From DATAFF01 sp044870245 (GTDB taxonomy: Bacteria; Pseudomonadota; Alphaproteobacteria; Rhizobiales; Aestuariivirgaceae): a stretch of DNA of 34,370 nucleotides. The position numbers were made by a program, and so were the translations under genes. Shown piece by piece: positions 8,185 to 16,506 of this stretch; the first letter of the stretch is position 1, and the number at the start of each line of letters is the position of its first letter. The stretch covers positions 1 to 34,370 of the forward strand of contig JBIOYR010000097.1 of the NCBI GenBank assembly GCA_044870245.1. Direction: 5' to 3'. Under the pieces are notes generated by a model. The model saw only the letters and a program-made list of their open reading frames with translations, did no database searches and was not told the origin of the DNA.

Positions 8185-8934
8185 TCAGAGGGTGGATTCA
8201 AGGCGGGCATTGACCACGAGTTCAGCCACCGACGAATTGTTGGGAAGCCTGAGCAGAAAAGCGACCGCTTCCGCAATGGTGGTCGGAGCGATGCGGTTGG
8301 GGCCGGGCGTCACGCCCGGTATTCCGGCAACGAAGTCGGTGTCGACCGCCCCCGGGCAGAGCGCCGTCACCCGAACGCCTTTGTCCCAGCCTGCGAAGCG
8401 CGCGGCATGCGACAGCGCCAGAACGGCATGCTTGGTCGCGGCATAGGCGATGGACACTGATGCATCGCGATAGCGCTTGGCGTCGGTCGAGGCGATATTG
8501 ATGATCCGCCCATTGCCCGCCTTGGCAAGATGGGGAAGCGCCAATCTGATGAGCCGGAACGGCGCTTTCACATTGACGGCCCAGAGGTCGTCCAATGCCT
8601 GCTCGTCGCCTTCCAAAAAGCTCAGCGGTTTCATCAGGCCGGCATTGTTGATAAGCGCATCGACCCGGCCGAACCTTTCGAGCGTCGCGCCGAGCCATGC
8701 CTCCGCCGACGCCGCATCGAGGGCATCGAAGCGCGAAACCAGCGGCGGATCCGCAGACCCGGCAAACTTTGCGGCGATCTCATTGGGGCGACGGCCGGCC
8801 AGCGACAGCCGATAGCCGTCATTGGAGAGACGCTGGGCAATGGCAGCGCCAATGCCGGTCGAACCACCGGACAGCATCACCACACGGCCGGCGACCGGCA
8901 GGAGCTCGGAGCGGGTCGCGCGTTCGTCAACCAC
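8185..8934 (-). CDS. Short-chain dehydrogenase/reductase (SDR), classical
   Basis: 249-residue NAD(P)-dependent SDR. The cofactor loop is SGGSTGIG at about 22-29, the NNAG motif lies at about 96-99, and the catalytic residues are S149, Y164 and K168 (AYAATKHA), all present. The start is a GTG whose first G is also the last base of the upstream SDR stop codon (TAGTG). It is therefore translationally coupled to that divergent paralogue and is the last gene of the long minus-strand run. Expected activity is hydroxyl/keto interconversion on an intermediate of the region B pathway. Tail-to-tail with the plus-strand SDR, with no visible terminator between them. Confidence 0.9.
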   Translation of the reverse strand: MVDERATRSELLPVAGRVVMLSGGSTGIGAAIAQRLSNDGYRLSLAGRRPNEIAAKFAGSADPPLVSRFDALDAASAEAWLGATLERFGRVDALINNAGLMKPLSFLEGDEQALDDLWAVNVKAPFRLIRLALPHLAKAGNGRIINIASTDAKRYRDASVSIAYAATKHAVLALSHAARFAGWDKGVRVTALCPGAVDTDFVAGIPGVTPGPNRIAPTTIAEAVAFLLRLPNNSSVAELVVNARLESTL

Positions 8935-9716
8935 TAGAACAGCCCCTGATAGACGCCACCGTCATTGACAATGTTCTGCCCGGTCATGAAGCCCATCTGC
9001 GCACTGCAGAGAAATGCAATGAGATCGCCGCATTCCTGCGGGTCGGCGAAGCGCCCGGCCGGACAGCTCCTCAGCCGATCCTCGACAATCGCCTCATAGG
9101 TCGTGTTGCCGCGGCGGGCATGATCGTGAAGATTGGTCTGCAAGGCCTCCGTGTCGAAGAATCCCGGGCAGACACTGTTGATCGTCACATTGTGCGGAAC
9201 GAGCTCGCGCACCATGGATGCTATTGCACCTGCGAGCGCCAGCCGCGCCGCGTGGGTGTGAGCGAAATTCACCTGCGGAAACTTTATGAAGCTGACCGAG
9301 ATGTTGACGATCCGCCCGAAGCGACGCTCCACCATCGAAGGGACGACGCCGCGTATCAGCTCGAGGGCAGAGAAGAAATGCATGTCCAACCAATGCTGCC
9401 ACTCCTCGCGTGCCATGCTGCGAAAGTCGGCCGGGGTCTGCCGGACGCCGGGATTGGTGACGAGAATGTCGAGGTTCCCGCATTGCGAGAGGATTGCTGC
9501 CTGTCCTTCGTGGCTGGTGACATCGGCCTGCACAAAGCCGACGTGATTTCCCGTCTCGGTTTCGATTTCGCGGGCCGCCCTGGCGAGCGCTTCCTTGTTT
9601 CGCGCCACCAGAGTGACGGACGCGCCTTCGCGGGAGAGTGCAAGAGCGGCGGCACGGCCAAGTCCCTTGCTCCCCCCGCAAACCAATGCGCGACGCCCGC
9701 CAATGCCGAGGTTCAT
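8934..9716 (-). CDS. SDR-fold protein with degenerate catalytic motif
   Basis: 260-residue SDR homologue. The cofactor loop GGSKGLG (about 14-20) and Ser140 (VNIS) are kept, but the usual NNAG is TNPG and the YxxxK pair is replaced. The segment where YxxxK belongs reads FAHTHAARLA, so Tyr aligns with T154 and Lys with R158. The C-terminal SVCPGFFDTE and MTGQNIVNDGG segments are normal, showing that the fold is complete. Such FabG-like SDRs without Tyr/Lys exist, and may be poor reductases, use another acid, or act as partners of the coupled SDR encoded directly downstream. It starts 9 bp after the PLP decarboxylase stop, in one operon. Confidence 0.88.
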   Translation of the reverse strand: MNLGIGGRRALVCGGSKGLGRAAALALSREGASVTLVARNKEALARAAREIETETGNHVGFVQADVTSHEGQAAILSQCGNLDILVTNPGVRQTPADFRSMAREEWQHWLDMHFFSALELIRGVVPSMVERRFGRIVNISVSFIKFPQVNFAHTHAARLALAGAIASMVRELVPHNVTINSVCPGFFDTEALQTNLHDHARRGNTTYEAIVEDRLRSCPAGRFADPQECGDLIAFLCSAQMGFMTGQNIVNDGGVYQGLF

Positions 9717-9725
9717 CGCGAGACC

Positions 9726-11153
9726 CTATCCCGCGACGGCGAACGAGCCGGCGAGCAGGCGGGAGGGAACACGGAAGCGGCCGGCCACATCCTTCAGCTG
9801 CTCGCGCTCGGTGATGATCTCCGCATCCTCCCCATTGACCAGCACCGTGGCGGGCAGGAGCTGCGCGTTGTAGCGTGCCGCGCAGGATTCGGTGTAGCCG
9901 CCGGTGTCGAGGAAGGCGACGAGATCGCCGCGCTTCAGGGGCGGCATCATCCGCCTGGCGCCCACCTCATCGGAGTTGCAGAGCGAGCCGACAAGGTCCA
10001 CCTCCTTGGTCCCCTTGGCATCGGCGTTCACCACTGGAACGGCATGGTAGTACCAGTCCAGCACTGCCGCCCATGGCAGATGGTTGGTCGAGATATCGAG
10101 ATTGACCCACTCCTTCTTCTCACCCTGCTTGACCGCACCGACACTGCCGACCGAAATTCCGCTCGGGCCGGAGAGCGATCGACCAGGCTCCATCCGAAGC
10201 TTGGGAAGCGGCAGCCCGCGCCTCTCCGCCTCGTCCTTGATCGCGGCGCAGCAATGCTCGGCATAGTCATCGGGGGTCGGCGCCGCCTTGTCGTCGAGCT
10301 GGCTCTTGGGGCCGGTGCCATAGGGCTTGCCAAAGGTCCAGCCGCCGCCGATGTCGATGCAGGGTGGTGTCCAGCCGGTCTTGTCCCGGATGTGGTCCGA
10401 CCACACGATCATCTCCCGCGCCATCACGGCGAAGTCGCGCGGGTCATTGGTCATGCGGCTGAGATGGAAATGCGTCTCCTTGAGGTGAATGTGCTTCATG
10501 GCCTTGGCGCGCTTGACGATCTCCACCGTCTGGCTTCGCGACATGCCCCATTTGGTGCTGTCGCTCTGCTCCTTCAGGGTGCCCGGACCGTGCATCGCCA
10601 CGCCGGATCGACCGGCGAGCGGGTCGAGATCGAGCTTCAGGCGGATCCCGATATCGGCCTCCTTGCCGAAGCGTCGGCAGATGGCGTCGATCTGGTCGAG
10701 CTCGTCCATCGCATCGATATTGATGCAGAGCCCGTTCAGGATCGCCATCTCGAGCTCTTCGGGCTGCTTGTTCGACCCGTTCAGGACCAGCATCTTCGGG
10801 TTCGAGCCGGCAAGCAGCGCGAGATACATCTCGTTGACGCCGAAGCAGTCGCCGCCGGCGCCCTCCTGGTTCATGATGTGGCGGATGGCGAGACCGTTGT
10901 TCGACTTGTTGGCGAACAGGATCTCCACATCCGGATAGCGGCTGCGGAATGCGTCGCGGAAGCGCCGGTATGTGTAGCGCAGCTGGTTCTCCGAGATGAC
11001 GTAGAGCGGCGTGCCGAACCTCTCGGCGAGCTTCTCGACGTCGCAGCCATCGACCCAGAGATTGCCATTCGGCCCGACGCCGATGAACTCGCCGAAGCTG
11101 GTCTTGTATTTGGGCGGTACGAGTTTCGGGGGAATTCGCGACTGAACGGTCAT
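9726..11153 (-). CDS. Fold-type III PLP decarboxylase, diaminopimelate-decarboxylase-like
   Basis: 475-residue PLP enzyme of the alanine-racemase-like TIM-barrel plus beta-sandwich family. The PLP lysine is K83 (FANKSN). Also visible are THFHLSR (227-233), GGG at 269-271, EPGRS (322-326), CNSDE (392-396) with the catalytic Cys, and DTGGY (416-420) with the PLP-contacting Tyr. Compared with true LysA, HxHxGS is altered to HFHLSR and GAY to GGY, so its substrate probably differs (D-amino acid, ornithine/lysine-like or another diamino acid). Its context is an ABC importer, a DHDPS-family enzyme and SDRs, which indicates catabolism rather than lysine biosynthesis. It lies 25 bp downstream of the DHDPS-family gene and 9 bp upstream of the next SDR. 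Confidence 0.88.
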   Translation of the reverse strand: MTVQSRIPPKLVPPKYKTSFGEFIGVGPNGNLWVDGCDVEKLAERFGTPLYVISENQLRYTYRRFRDAFRSRYPDVEILFANKSNNGLAIRHIMNQEGAGGDCFGVNEMYLALLAGSNPKMLVLNGSNKQPEELEMAILNGLCINIDAMDELDQIDAICRRFGKEADIGIRLKLDLDPLAGRSGVAMHGPGTLKEQSDSTKWGMSRSQTVEIVKRAKAMKHIHLKETHFHLSRMTNDPRDFAVMAREMIVWSDHIRDKTGWTPPCIDIGGGWTFGKPYGTGPKSQLDDKAAPTPDDYAEHCCAAIKDEAERRGLPLPKLRMEPGRSLSGPSGISVGSVGAVKQGEKKEWVNLDISTNHLPWAAVLDWYYHAVPVVNADAKGTKEVDLVGSLCNSDEVGARRMMPPLKRGDLVAFLDTGGYTESCAARYNAQLLPATVLVNGEDAEIITEREQLKDVAGRFRVPSRLLAGSFAVAG

Positions 11154-11178
11154 GGGAATGTCTCCTTCAGATGTCTTA

Positions 11179-12087
11179 TCAGATCATTAGGCCGAGCTCG
11201 ACCAAGCCCTTGCGCAGTCCCTCGACCTGCCGGGGCTCCAGGGCACGAAGCGGCGGGCGTGGCTTGCCGCCGCCGGGAAAGCCGAGAAGATCCATGGCAG
11301 CCTTGGTCGAAGGATAGAGGGTGCGCCCCTCGGCGGTAAACAGATCGGTCAGCAGGCGACCGGTCCGTTGCAAGGCGGCGGCGCGATGCCGGTCGCCATT
11401 CCTGGCCGCATCGAAAAGCGGCCGGCCGCCTTCCGGCCAGACATTGGGGAAGCAATCGACGAAACCGTCGGCACCAAGTTCGACCGCCGGGGCGCCATAG
11501 ATCGAGGACGGCCCGCAGAACACCCGGATCTTGTCGATCGAGGCGATGAGCGTGGCGTAGAAATTGTTCCAGTCGCCCGAGCTCTCCTTCACCGCAACGA
11601 CAGTGTCGAGATCGGCAAGCCGGCGAACCAGCGGCGGCGCGAGATGGTTCACGGCGTTGCCGGGGATATTGTAGAGCAGGATCGGCACCCGCGTCTGGCT
11701 GACGACGTCGCGATAATGGGCGAAAATCTCGTCGTCGGTCAGCTTGACGAAATAAGGCGGCAGGATCAGCACGCCATCGACGCCGGCCTTCTCAGCCATT
11801 TTGGTGAGCTTCACTGTCTCCTCGACAGTGACGGCGCCGGTGCCGACGATGAGCGTGACCCGCCTGGCGACCGCCTCGACGGCGAGATCGTAGTACCTCC
11901 TGCGCTCGTCATGGCTGAGCGCCCAGAACTCTCCGGTGCAGCCGGCAACGACAAAACCGTTGGCGCCCGCGGCGATCAGGCGATCGACATTGGCCGCGAA
12001 AGCCTTCTCGTCGATACGGTCGTCCTTGGTGAACGGGGTCGTCAGCGCCGGAAAGGCGCCGGCCCAGTCGATGCTGCTTCTGTTCAT
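11179..12087 (-). CDS. DHDPS/N-acetylneuraminate lyase-family Schiff-base enzyme
   Basis: 302-residue (beta/alpha)8 class I aldolase-type enzyme. The Schiff-base lysine is K167 (VAVKESSGDW), the catalytic tyrosine Y139 (LLYNIPGN), and the carboxylate-binding loop GCTGE is at 49-53. The family covers dihydrodipicolinate synthase, sialic acid and 2-keto-3-deoxy-sugar-acid lyases, and the 1-pyrroline-4-hydroxy-2-carboxylate deaminase of hydroxyproline breakdown. Start ATG 12087 follows GGGAG at 7 nt; a TTG two codons upstream is less likely. It sits between the ABC ATPase and the PLP decarboxylase in a degradative-looking operon, so biosynthetic DapA is unlikely. Which reaction it performs is not decided by sequence. 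Confidence 0.92.
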   Translation of the reverse strand: MNRSSIDWAGAFPALTTPFTKDDRIDEKAFAANVDRLIAAGANGFVVAGCTGEFWALSHDERRRYYDLAVEAVARRVTLIVGTGAVTVEETVKLTKMAEKAGVDGVLILPPYFVKLTDDEIFAHYRDVVSQTRVPILLYNIPGNAVNHLAPPLVRRLADLDTVVAVKESSGDWNNFYATLIASIDKIRVFCGPSSIYGAPAVELGADGFVDCFPNVWPEGGRPLFDAARNGDRHRAAALQRTGRLLTDLFTAEGRTLYPSTKAAMDLLGFPGGGKPRPPLRALEPRQVEGLRKGLVELGLMI

Positions 12088-12108
12088 GCGCAATCTCCCG
12101 CTTGAGTG

Positions 12109-13191
12109 CTAAGACATGCGAAGTCCGGTGGCGCGGTCAAAGATATGAAGCTTCGAGACGCGAAAGCTGATCTTCGCGCTTTGACCCATGTCGAGACGCA
12201 TATGGGCCGGGACCCGGGCCTTGACGGTCGTGCCCGGCAGAGCGAAGAGAACGATGCTCTCATGGCCGGTGGGCTCCACGACCTTCACTTCGGCGGGGAA
12301 GCCCACCTCGTCGAGCAGGACATCCTCCGGACGAATGCCGAGCTTGATCGGGGTGATGTCGGTCCTGGCGGGCGCGACATGCCGGTCGGGAAGCGTGATC
12401 GTCGTCTCTCCGATCCGGACCTCGGCGCTGCCATTGCGACGGTGCAGGTCGGCATCGAGAAGGGTCATGGAGGGAGTCCCGATGAAATCGGCGACGAACA
12501 CATTGGCCGGCCGCTGGTAGATCTCGGCCGGCGTGTCGAACTGCTGCAGATCGCCGCCACGCATGACCGCGATCCGCGACGACATAGTCATCGCTTCGAG
12601 CTGGTCGTGGGTCACATAGACCATGGTCCTGCCGATCTTGCGGTGCAGCTCGATCAATTCGGTGCGCATATGAGCGCGGAGCTTGGCATCGAGGTTCGAA
12701 AGCGGCTCGTCGAGAAGAAAGATGTCAGGCTCGCGGACCAGAGCGCGGCCGAGTGCGACGCGTTGCTGCTGGCCGCCGGAAAGCTCCCTGGGCTTGCGCG
12801 ACATGAACGGTTCGAGCTGCAGCAGGCGGGCCACGGCAGCGACGCGGGCCGGCCGCTCGGCCTTGGGCACGCCCCGCTTCTTCAGCGGATAGGCGATGTT
12901 CTCCGCGACGGTCATATGGGGATAGAGGGCGTAGGACTGGAACACCATGGCGATGTTGCGCCTGGCCGGGGTGAGGTCGTTGACGATCCGGTTGCCGAAG
13001 CTGATGGTGCCGTTCGTCGGAAAGTCGAGACCGGCCAGCATGCGGAGCGTCGTCGTCTTGCCGCAGCCGGACGGCCCGAGCAGGCTCACGAACTCGCCGG
13101 CTCCGACTTCGAGATCGAGATCGTTGACGGCGACAAACGTGCCGAACTGCTTGCGAAGCCTCTTGAGCGATATGCCGATGGCTCGCTGCAT
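12109..13191 (-). CDS. ABC transporter ATP-binding protein, UgpC/MalK-like
   Basis: 360-residue ATPase of a carbohydrate-uptake (CUT1) type importer. Walker A GPSGCGKTT at about 39-47, Q-loop Q85, signature LSGGQ at 137-141, Walker B IFLLDEP at 157-163 and switch His H195 (VYVTHDQLEAM) are all canonical. A C-terminal OB-fold/TOBE domain follows from about 240, as in MalK, UgpC and MsmX. The start is ATG 13191, 5 bp after the permease stop; the much longer open frame upstream of it is out of frame with the permease genes and is not coding. It is the last transporter gene, followed after 21 bp by the DHDPS-family gene. Confidence 0.94.
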   Translation of the reverse strand: MQRAIGISLKRLRKQFGTFVAVNDLDLEVGAGEFVSLLGPSGCGKTTTLRMLAGLDFPTNGTISFGNRIVNDLTPARRNIAMVFQSYALYPHMTVAENIAYPLKKRGVPKAERPARVAAVARLLQLEPFMSRKPRELSGGQQQRVALGRALVREPDIFLLDEPLSNLDAKLRAHMRTELIELHRKIGRTMVYVTHDQLEAMTMSSRIAVMRGGDLQQFDTPAEIYQRPANVFVADFIGTPSMTLLDADLHRRNGSAEVRIGETTITLPDRHVAPARTDITPIKLGIRPEDVLLDEVGFPAEVKVVEPTGHESIVLFALPGTTVKARVPAHMRLDMGQSAKISFRVSKLHIFDRATGLRMS

Positions 13192-13196
13192 GCCGG

Positions 13197-14033
13197 TCAG
13201 CCCTTGACGCCCGTTCCGGCAAAGCCGCGGACAAGATAGCCTTGCAGGAAGACGAATATGATGATGAGCGGCAGGCTCATTGCGACGGCAGCGGCCATGA
13301 GCAGCGACCACTCGATGTTGAAGGAGGTGACCAGCATGGTGATGACGCCGGTGGTCAACGGGCGGGCCGCGTCGGTGTTGACCAAGATGAGCGCGTAGAA
13401 ATATTCGTTCCAGGTGACGATGAAGGTGAAGAGGGCGGTCGAGATGATGCCGGGGGTCGCCTGCGGCAGGACCACATCCACGAATGCTCCGAAGCGGCTT
13501 GCGCCGTCGACGAGCGCTGCCCATTCGAGTTCCTCCGGCATGCTCGCCATGAAGGATCGCAGCAGCCACAGCGCGTAGGGAAGCGCGAAAGTCGTGTAGG
13601 CCACGACGAGGCTGAAGAGCGAGTTGGCGATCCCGACCTTCACCATCATCAGATAGAGCGGCAGGACCAGAACGACCGAGGGCAGCAGGTAGGTGGCGAG
13701 GACGAGGAAGGCCATCCGCTCGCGGCCCGGATAGGTGAAGCGGGTGAGGCTGTAGGCGCCGAGCACGGCGACTGCGAGGACGAGCATCGTCGTCGAGGTC
13801 GAGAGTATCACCGAATTGCGCATGTATTTCAGGAACGCGGTCTTTTCCAGAAGCGTCCGGTAATGTTCGAAGGTGATCTCCGTCGGCCAGAAGGTGGCGG
13901 GGATGCGGAACAGCTCGTCCTGGGGCTTGATCGAGGTGATCACCATCCAGATCAGCGGAAAGATCACGATCAGGACGATCGCCCAGACGGCGAGGCTGAC
14001 GAGAGGCTGCTTCCAGGGATTGGGCCGGATCAT
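13197..14033 (-). CDS. ABC transporter permease, MalG/UgpE-like
   Basis: 278-residue inner-membrane permease with six predicted hydrophobic segments, the first at about residues 12-33. The EAA loop begins near residue 170 (EWAALVDGASR), the contact with the ATPase. Start ATG 14033 shares ATGA with the stop codon of the MalF-like gene, so the two permeases are translationally coupled and likely form a heterodimer. The open frame continues upstream in the wrong frame relative to the MalF-like gene, which is why the shorter start is used. Together with its neighbours this is a complete CUT1-type importer. Confidence 0.93.
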   Translation of the reverse strand: MIRPNPWKQPLVSLAVWAIVLIVIFPLIWMVITSIKPQDELFRIPATFWPTEITFEHYRTLLEKTAFLKYMRNSVILSTSTTMLVLAVAVLGAYSLTRFTYPGRERMAFLVLATYLLPSVVLVLPLYLMMVKVGIANSLFSLVVAYTTFALPYALWLLRSFMASMPEELEWAALVDGASRFGAFVDVVLPQATPGIISTALFTFIVTWNEYFYALILVNTDAARPLTTGVITMLVTSFNIEWSLLMAAAVAMSLPLIIIFVFLQGYLVRGFAGTGVKG

Positions 14034-14959
14034 GGCGACCCACCCTTGGCGTGCCGAGTCCGATAGAGATAGGCCACCATGAAGACGAGCAGCACCACCA
14101 TGATGCCGATGGCGTAGGTCGAGGCCTTGCCCATCGCATTCATCCCGAAGGCCTGCTTGTAGACCAGGATCGGGAGGGTCTGGGTCGAGGTCACCGGGCC
14201 GCCGCCGGTCAGCAGGTAGATCAGGTCGAATTCCTTGAAGTCCCAGATCGTCCGCAGGAGCACGATGACGATCAGCACCTCGCGCAACTGCGGCAGCGTG
14301 ACGTCCCAGAATCGCGACCAGGGACCCGCGCCGTCGATACGAGCCGCCTCGTAGAGCTCGCTCGGAATGGTTTGAAGGCGCGCCAGCACGGCGATGACCA
14401 CAAAGGGGAAGTATTTCCAGGCTCCGACGAGAATGATGCTGATCATGGCGTTCGGCATCGAACCGAGCCAGTCGAGCGGCATGTCGGACAGGCCCGACAC
14501 CAGGATGGCGCGATTGAGGATGCCGTAGGTGTCGTTGAACATCCAACGCCACACCAGCACGGCGACCACCGTCGACACGAAATACGGGAACAGCACGAGG
14601 CTTCGCGCAAGGGTGCGAAGGTAGAAATTGAGATTGAGCAGGAGCGCCATGGCGATGCCGAACACCACCTGGAGCGTCAGCGTGCCGACGGTCCAGACGA
14701 TGTTGGTGCCGAGAGCCTTCCAGAACTCCTGGGAGGACAGCATGGTGCGATAGTTTTCCAGACCCACCCAGTGGCCCTGCAGCGTCGGCGTGTAGATCGA
14801 GAAGAACGACAGATAGATCGCCTCGAACAAGGGATAGGCGATCACCAGGGCGAAGATGAGCAGCGTCGGCGCAATCAGCAGCAAGCCGATCAGGGCATAC
14901 TGGCTCGGGAGGGATATTCCCAAGCTCGTCTTTCGAGCCTCGATCGTAACCGCACTCAT
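14030..14959 (-). CDS. ABC transporter permease, MalF/UgpA-like
   Basis: 309-residue inner-membrane permease. The first membrane segment spans about residues 21-43 after a short cytoplasmic N-terminus, and the EAA loop is at about 204-215 (EAARIDGAGPWSRF), near canonical. It lacks the long extra periplasmic domain of E. coli MalF, so it is of the shorter UgpA type. The gene lies 61 bp downstream of the binding-protein gene and overlaps the next permease by 4 bp. Its role is translocation of the ligand caught by the upstream binding protein. Confidence 0.93.
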   Translation of the reverse strand: MSAVTIEARKTSLGISLPSQYALIGLLLIAPTLLIFALVIAYPLFEAIYLSFFSIYTPTLQGHWVGLENYRTMLSSQEFWKALGTNIVWTVGTLTLQVVFGIAMALLLNLNFYLRTLARSLVLFPYFVSTVVAVLVWRWMFNDTYGILNRAILVSGLSDMPLDWLGSMPNAMISIILVGAWKYFPFVVIAVLARLQTIPSELYEAARIDGAGPWSRFWDVTLPQLREVLIVIVLLRTIWDFKEFDLIYLLTGGGPVTSTQTLPILVYKQAFGMNAMGKASTYAIGIMVVLLVFMVAYLYRTRHAKGGSP

Positions 14960-15020
14960 GGCCGCTCTGACGGCCTCCTGCGACAGAACTTCGCCCGCCG
15001 CAGGACGACCGTCGTTTGCT

Positions 15021-16373
15021 CTACGACTTCATGATCGCTTCGAGCTTCTTGGCGGTTTCGCCGATGACGACCTTCTTGTCCTCGCCATTGAGCACGACCC
15101 GCTGCACCATCTCCGAGAGAACGTCGGCGGCGATGATGTCCACCGACTTGGTGTTCGGCTTGTGGGCGGGACTCTCGAAGCCCATGTTGTAGCCCTTGGC
15201 GGCATTCACCGTCATTTGCTCGACCTCCTTCGGATATTTCTTGATGATCGGGTCGGAGGTGTAGGCAGGATTTTCCGCAATGGTCCGAAGCACCGGCAGC
15301 ACGTGGCCCGGTGCGGCCAGAAGCTGCTTTATGTAGCCCTCCGGCTCGAACAGGAACGCAGCGAACTGCTTGGCACCGTCCAAATTCTTCGTTCCCTTCG
15401 GAATGAACACGCTCGGGAAGTCGTTGAGCGTCGTCTTGGCCACGCTGGCGGATATGGTCGGATATTGCACGCAGGTGATCTTGTCGGCGATGCCCGGGTT
15501 CTGCTTGTTGACGTTTGCAAGGACGCGGCCCGCGTAATATCCGGTGGCGCAGGCACCGCTCACGAAGCCGGTGATCATCTCGCCCCAGCTGTAGCCGGTG
15601 GCGCCGGGCGGGCAGAGCTCGCGCATGGATTTGTAGAACTCGAGCGCATTCGCCGTTGCATCGCTGTCGATCGCGACCTGAAGGTCAGGCGTGAACAGCT
15701 GCCCGCCAGCGCCGTGAATGAAGGTCGTGACGACGAATGACGTCGCGCTGTTCTTGGCGAATGGCAGCGGTGCGCCGAAGATGCCGCCACCTTGCATTTT
15801 CTGGGCCGCGGCGCGCAACTCGTCCCAGGTCTCCGGGATCTTTTCGATGCCGGCCTTCTCCATCAGGTCCTTGCGGACCCACAGATTGTCTGCCGCGGTA
15901 TTGCCGATGCCGGTCCCGGTGAAGTGACCGTCGGCGACCTCGTAAGTCTTGTTGGCGCCCTCGTAATATTTATCGATGCCGATCGCCTTGATGACGTCGT
16001 CGAACGGCTCGACCAGACCCTTGGCGTAGTAGCTCGCCACCGAGAATGACGGAATATGCGTGACGATGTCCGGCACCTCGCCGCTGGCGAATGCGGCGGC
16101 CATCTGCGCCGGATAGGTCTCATCCGACGTCGGCTCGAATGCCACCTTGATGCCGGGATGAGCAGCTTGGAATTGAGCGATCTGCAAATTGTAGGCTTCA
16201 AGTTGCGCCGGTGATGATTGCGGCGACCACCAACGCAATGTGACATCGGCAGCGCGCGCCCGGCGCGGCATGGAGAGCGATCCTACGCCTGCCATCGCAG
16301 CGGCAGCGCCGGCACTCAGCAACAAGCTGCGGCGTGTGATCGACCAATGAGGCGAGCCACTTTTCCTTGTCAT
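15021..16373 (-). CDS. Extracellular solute-binding protein, family 1 (UgpB-like)
   Basis: 450-residue binding protein of the carbohydrate/glycerol-phosphate type. The N-terminus is a twin-arginine-type signal (SITRRSLLLS, RR at 14-15) with an Ala/Gly-rich core and a likely cut after ARA near residue 41, so it may be exported folded through Tat. The mature start DVTLRWWSPQ and a large two-lobed body are typical of family 1. ATG 16373 is preceded by GGGAG at 6 nt. It heads the transporter part of the region B run, 133 bp downstream of the GntR gene, a gap that holds a candidate promoter and operator. The CUT1 class usually carries sugars or polyols, but the enzymes downstream suggest an amino-acid- or sugar-acid-like ligand. 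Confidence 0.92.
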   Translation of the reverse strand: MTRKSGSPHWSITRRSLLLSAGAAAAMAGVGSLSMPRRARAADVTLRWWSPQSSPAQLEAYNLQIAQFQAAHPGIKVAFEPTSDETYPAQMAAAFASGEVPDIVTHIPSFSVASYYAKGLVEPFDDVIKAIGIDKYYEGANKTYEVADGHFTGTGIGNTAADNLWVRKDLMEKAGIEKIPETWDELRAAAQKMQGGGIFGAPLPFAKNSATSFVVTTFIHGAGGQLFTPDLQVAIDSDATANALEFYKSMRELCPPGATGYSWGEMITGFVSGACATGYYAGRVLANVNKQNPGIADKITCVQYPTISASVAKTTLNDFPSVFIPKGTKNLDGAKQFAAFLFEPEGYIKQLLAAPGHVLPVLRTIAENPAYTSDPIIKKYPKEVEQMTVNAAKGYNMGFESPAHKPNTKSVDIIAADVLSEMVQRVVLNGEDKKVVIGETAKKLEAIMKS

Positions 16374-16448
16374 CTCTTTCTCCCTTACCGAGGCTGTCAG
16401 TGCGAACTCTGTCGCATCGTTTTTTTGCGGCGGGACAGCCCTCGAGAG

Positions 16449-16477
16449 ACCGTAGTCGGTTGTCGGACAATCGGCAA
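16449..16477 (-). promoter_or_regulatory. Candidate promoter with embedded operator upstream of ABC binding-protein gene
   Basis: On the minus strand TTGCCG (16477-16472) and TACGGT (16454-16449) are separated by 17 bp, a modest sigma70-like pair. In the spacer is the perfect inverted repeat TTGTCCGACAA (16470-16460). It matches the site upstream of the MLE gene at 9 of 11 positions and has the TTGTnnnACAA look of GntR/FCD operators. The GntR gene lies immediately upstream, so repression of the transporter operon with relief by an inducer is a reasonable inference. Confidence 0.5.
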
Positions 16478-16506
16478 TAGCGTCCGACGCGATGGCGCTC
16501 CCCCTT

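Noticed and set aside
8697..11339. An 880-codon open frame on the plus strand
   Set aside because: It runs antisense to two SDR genes and the PLP decarboxylase, has no recognisable motif, and has antisense-like composition.
9726..12087. Lysine biosynthesis (dapA-lysA pair)
   Set aside because: The DHDPS-family and decarboxylase genes sit in an operon with an ABC importer, SDRs and a GntR regulator, and the decarboxylase has altered motifs.
13192..14139. N-terminal extension of the UgpC-like ATPase
   Set aside because: The extended frame overlaps both permease genes in another frame and is Arg/Pro-rich; ATG 13191 begins a normal ATPase.
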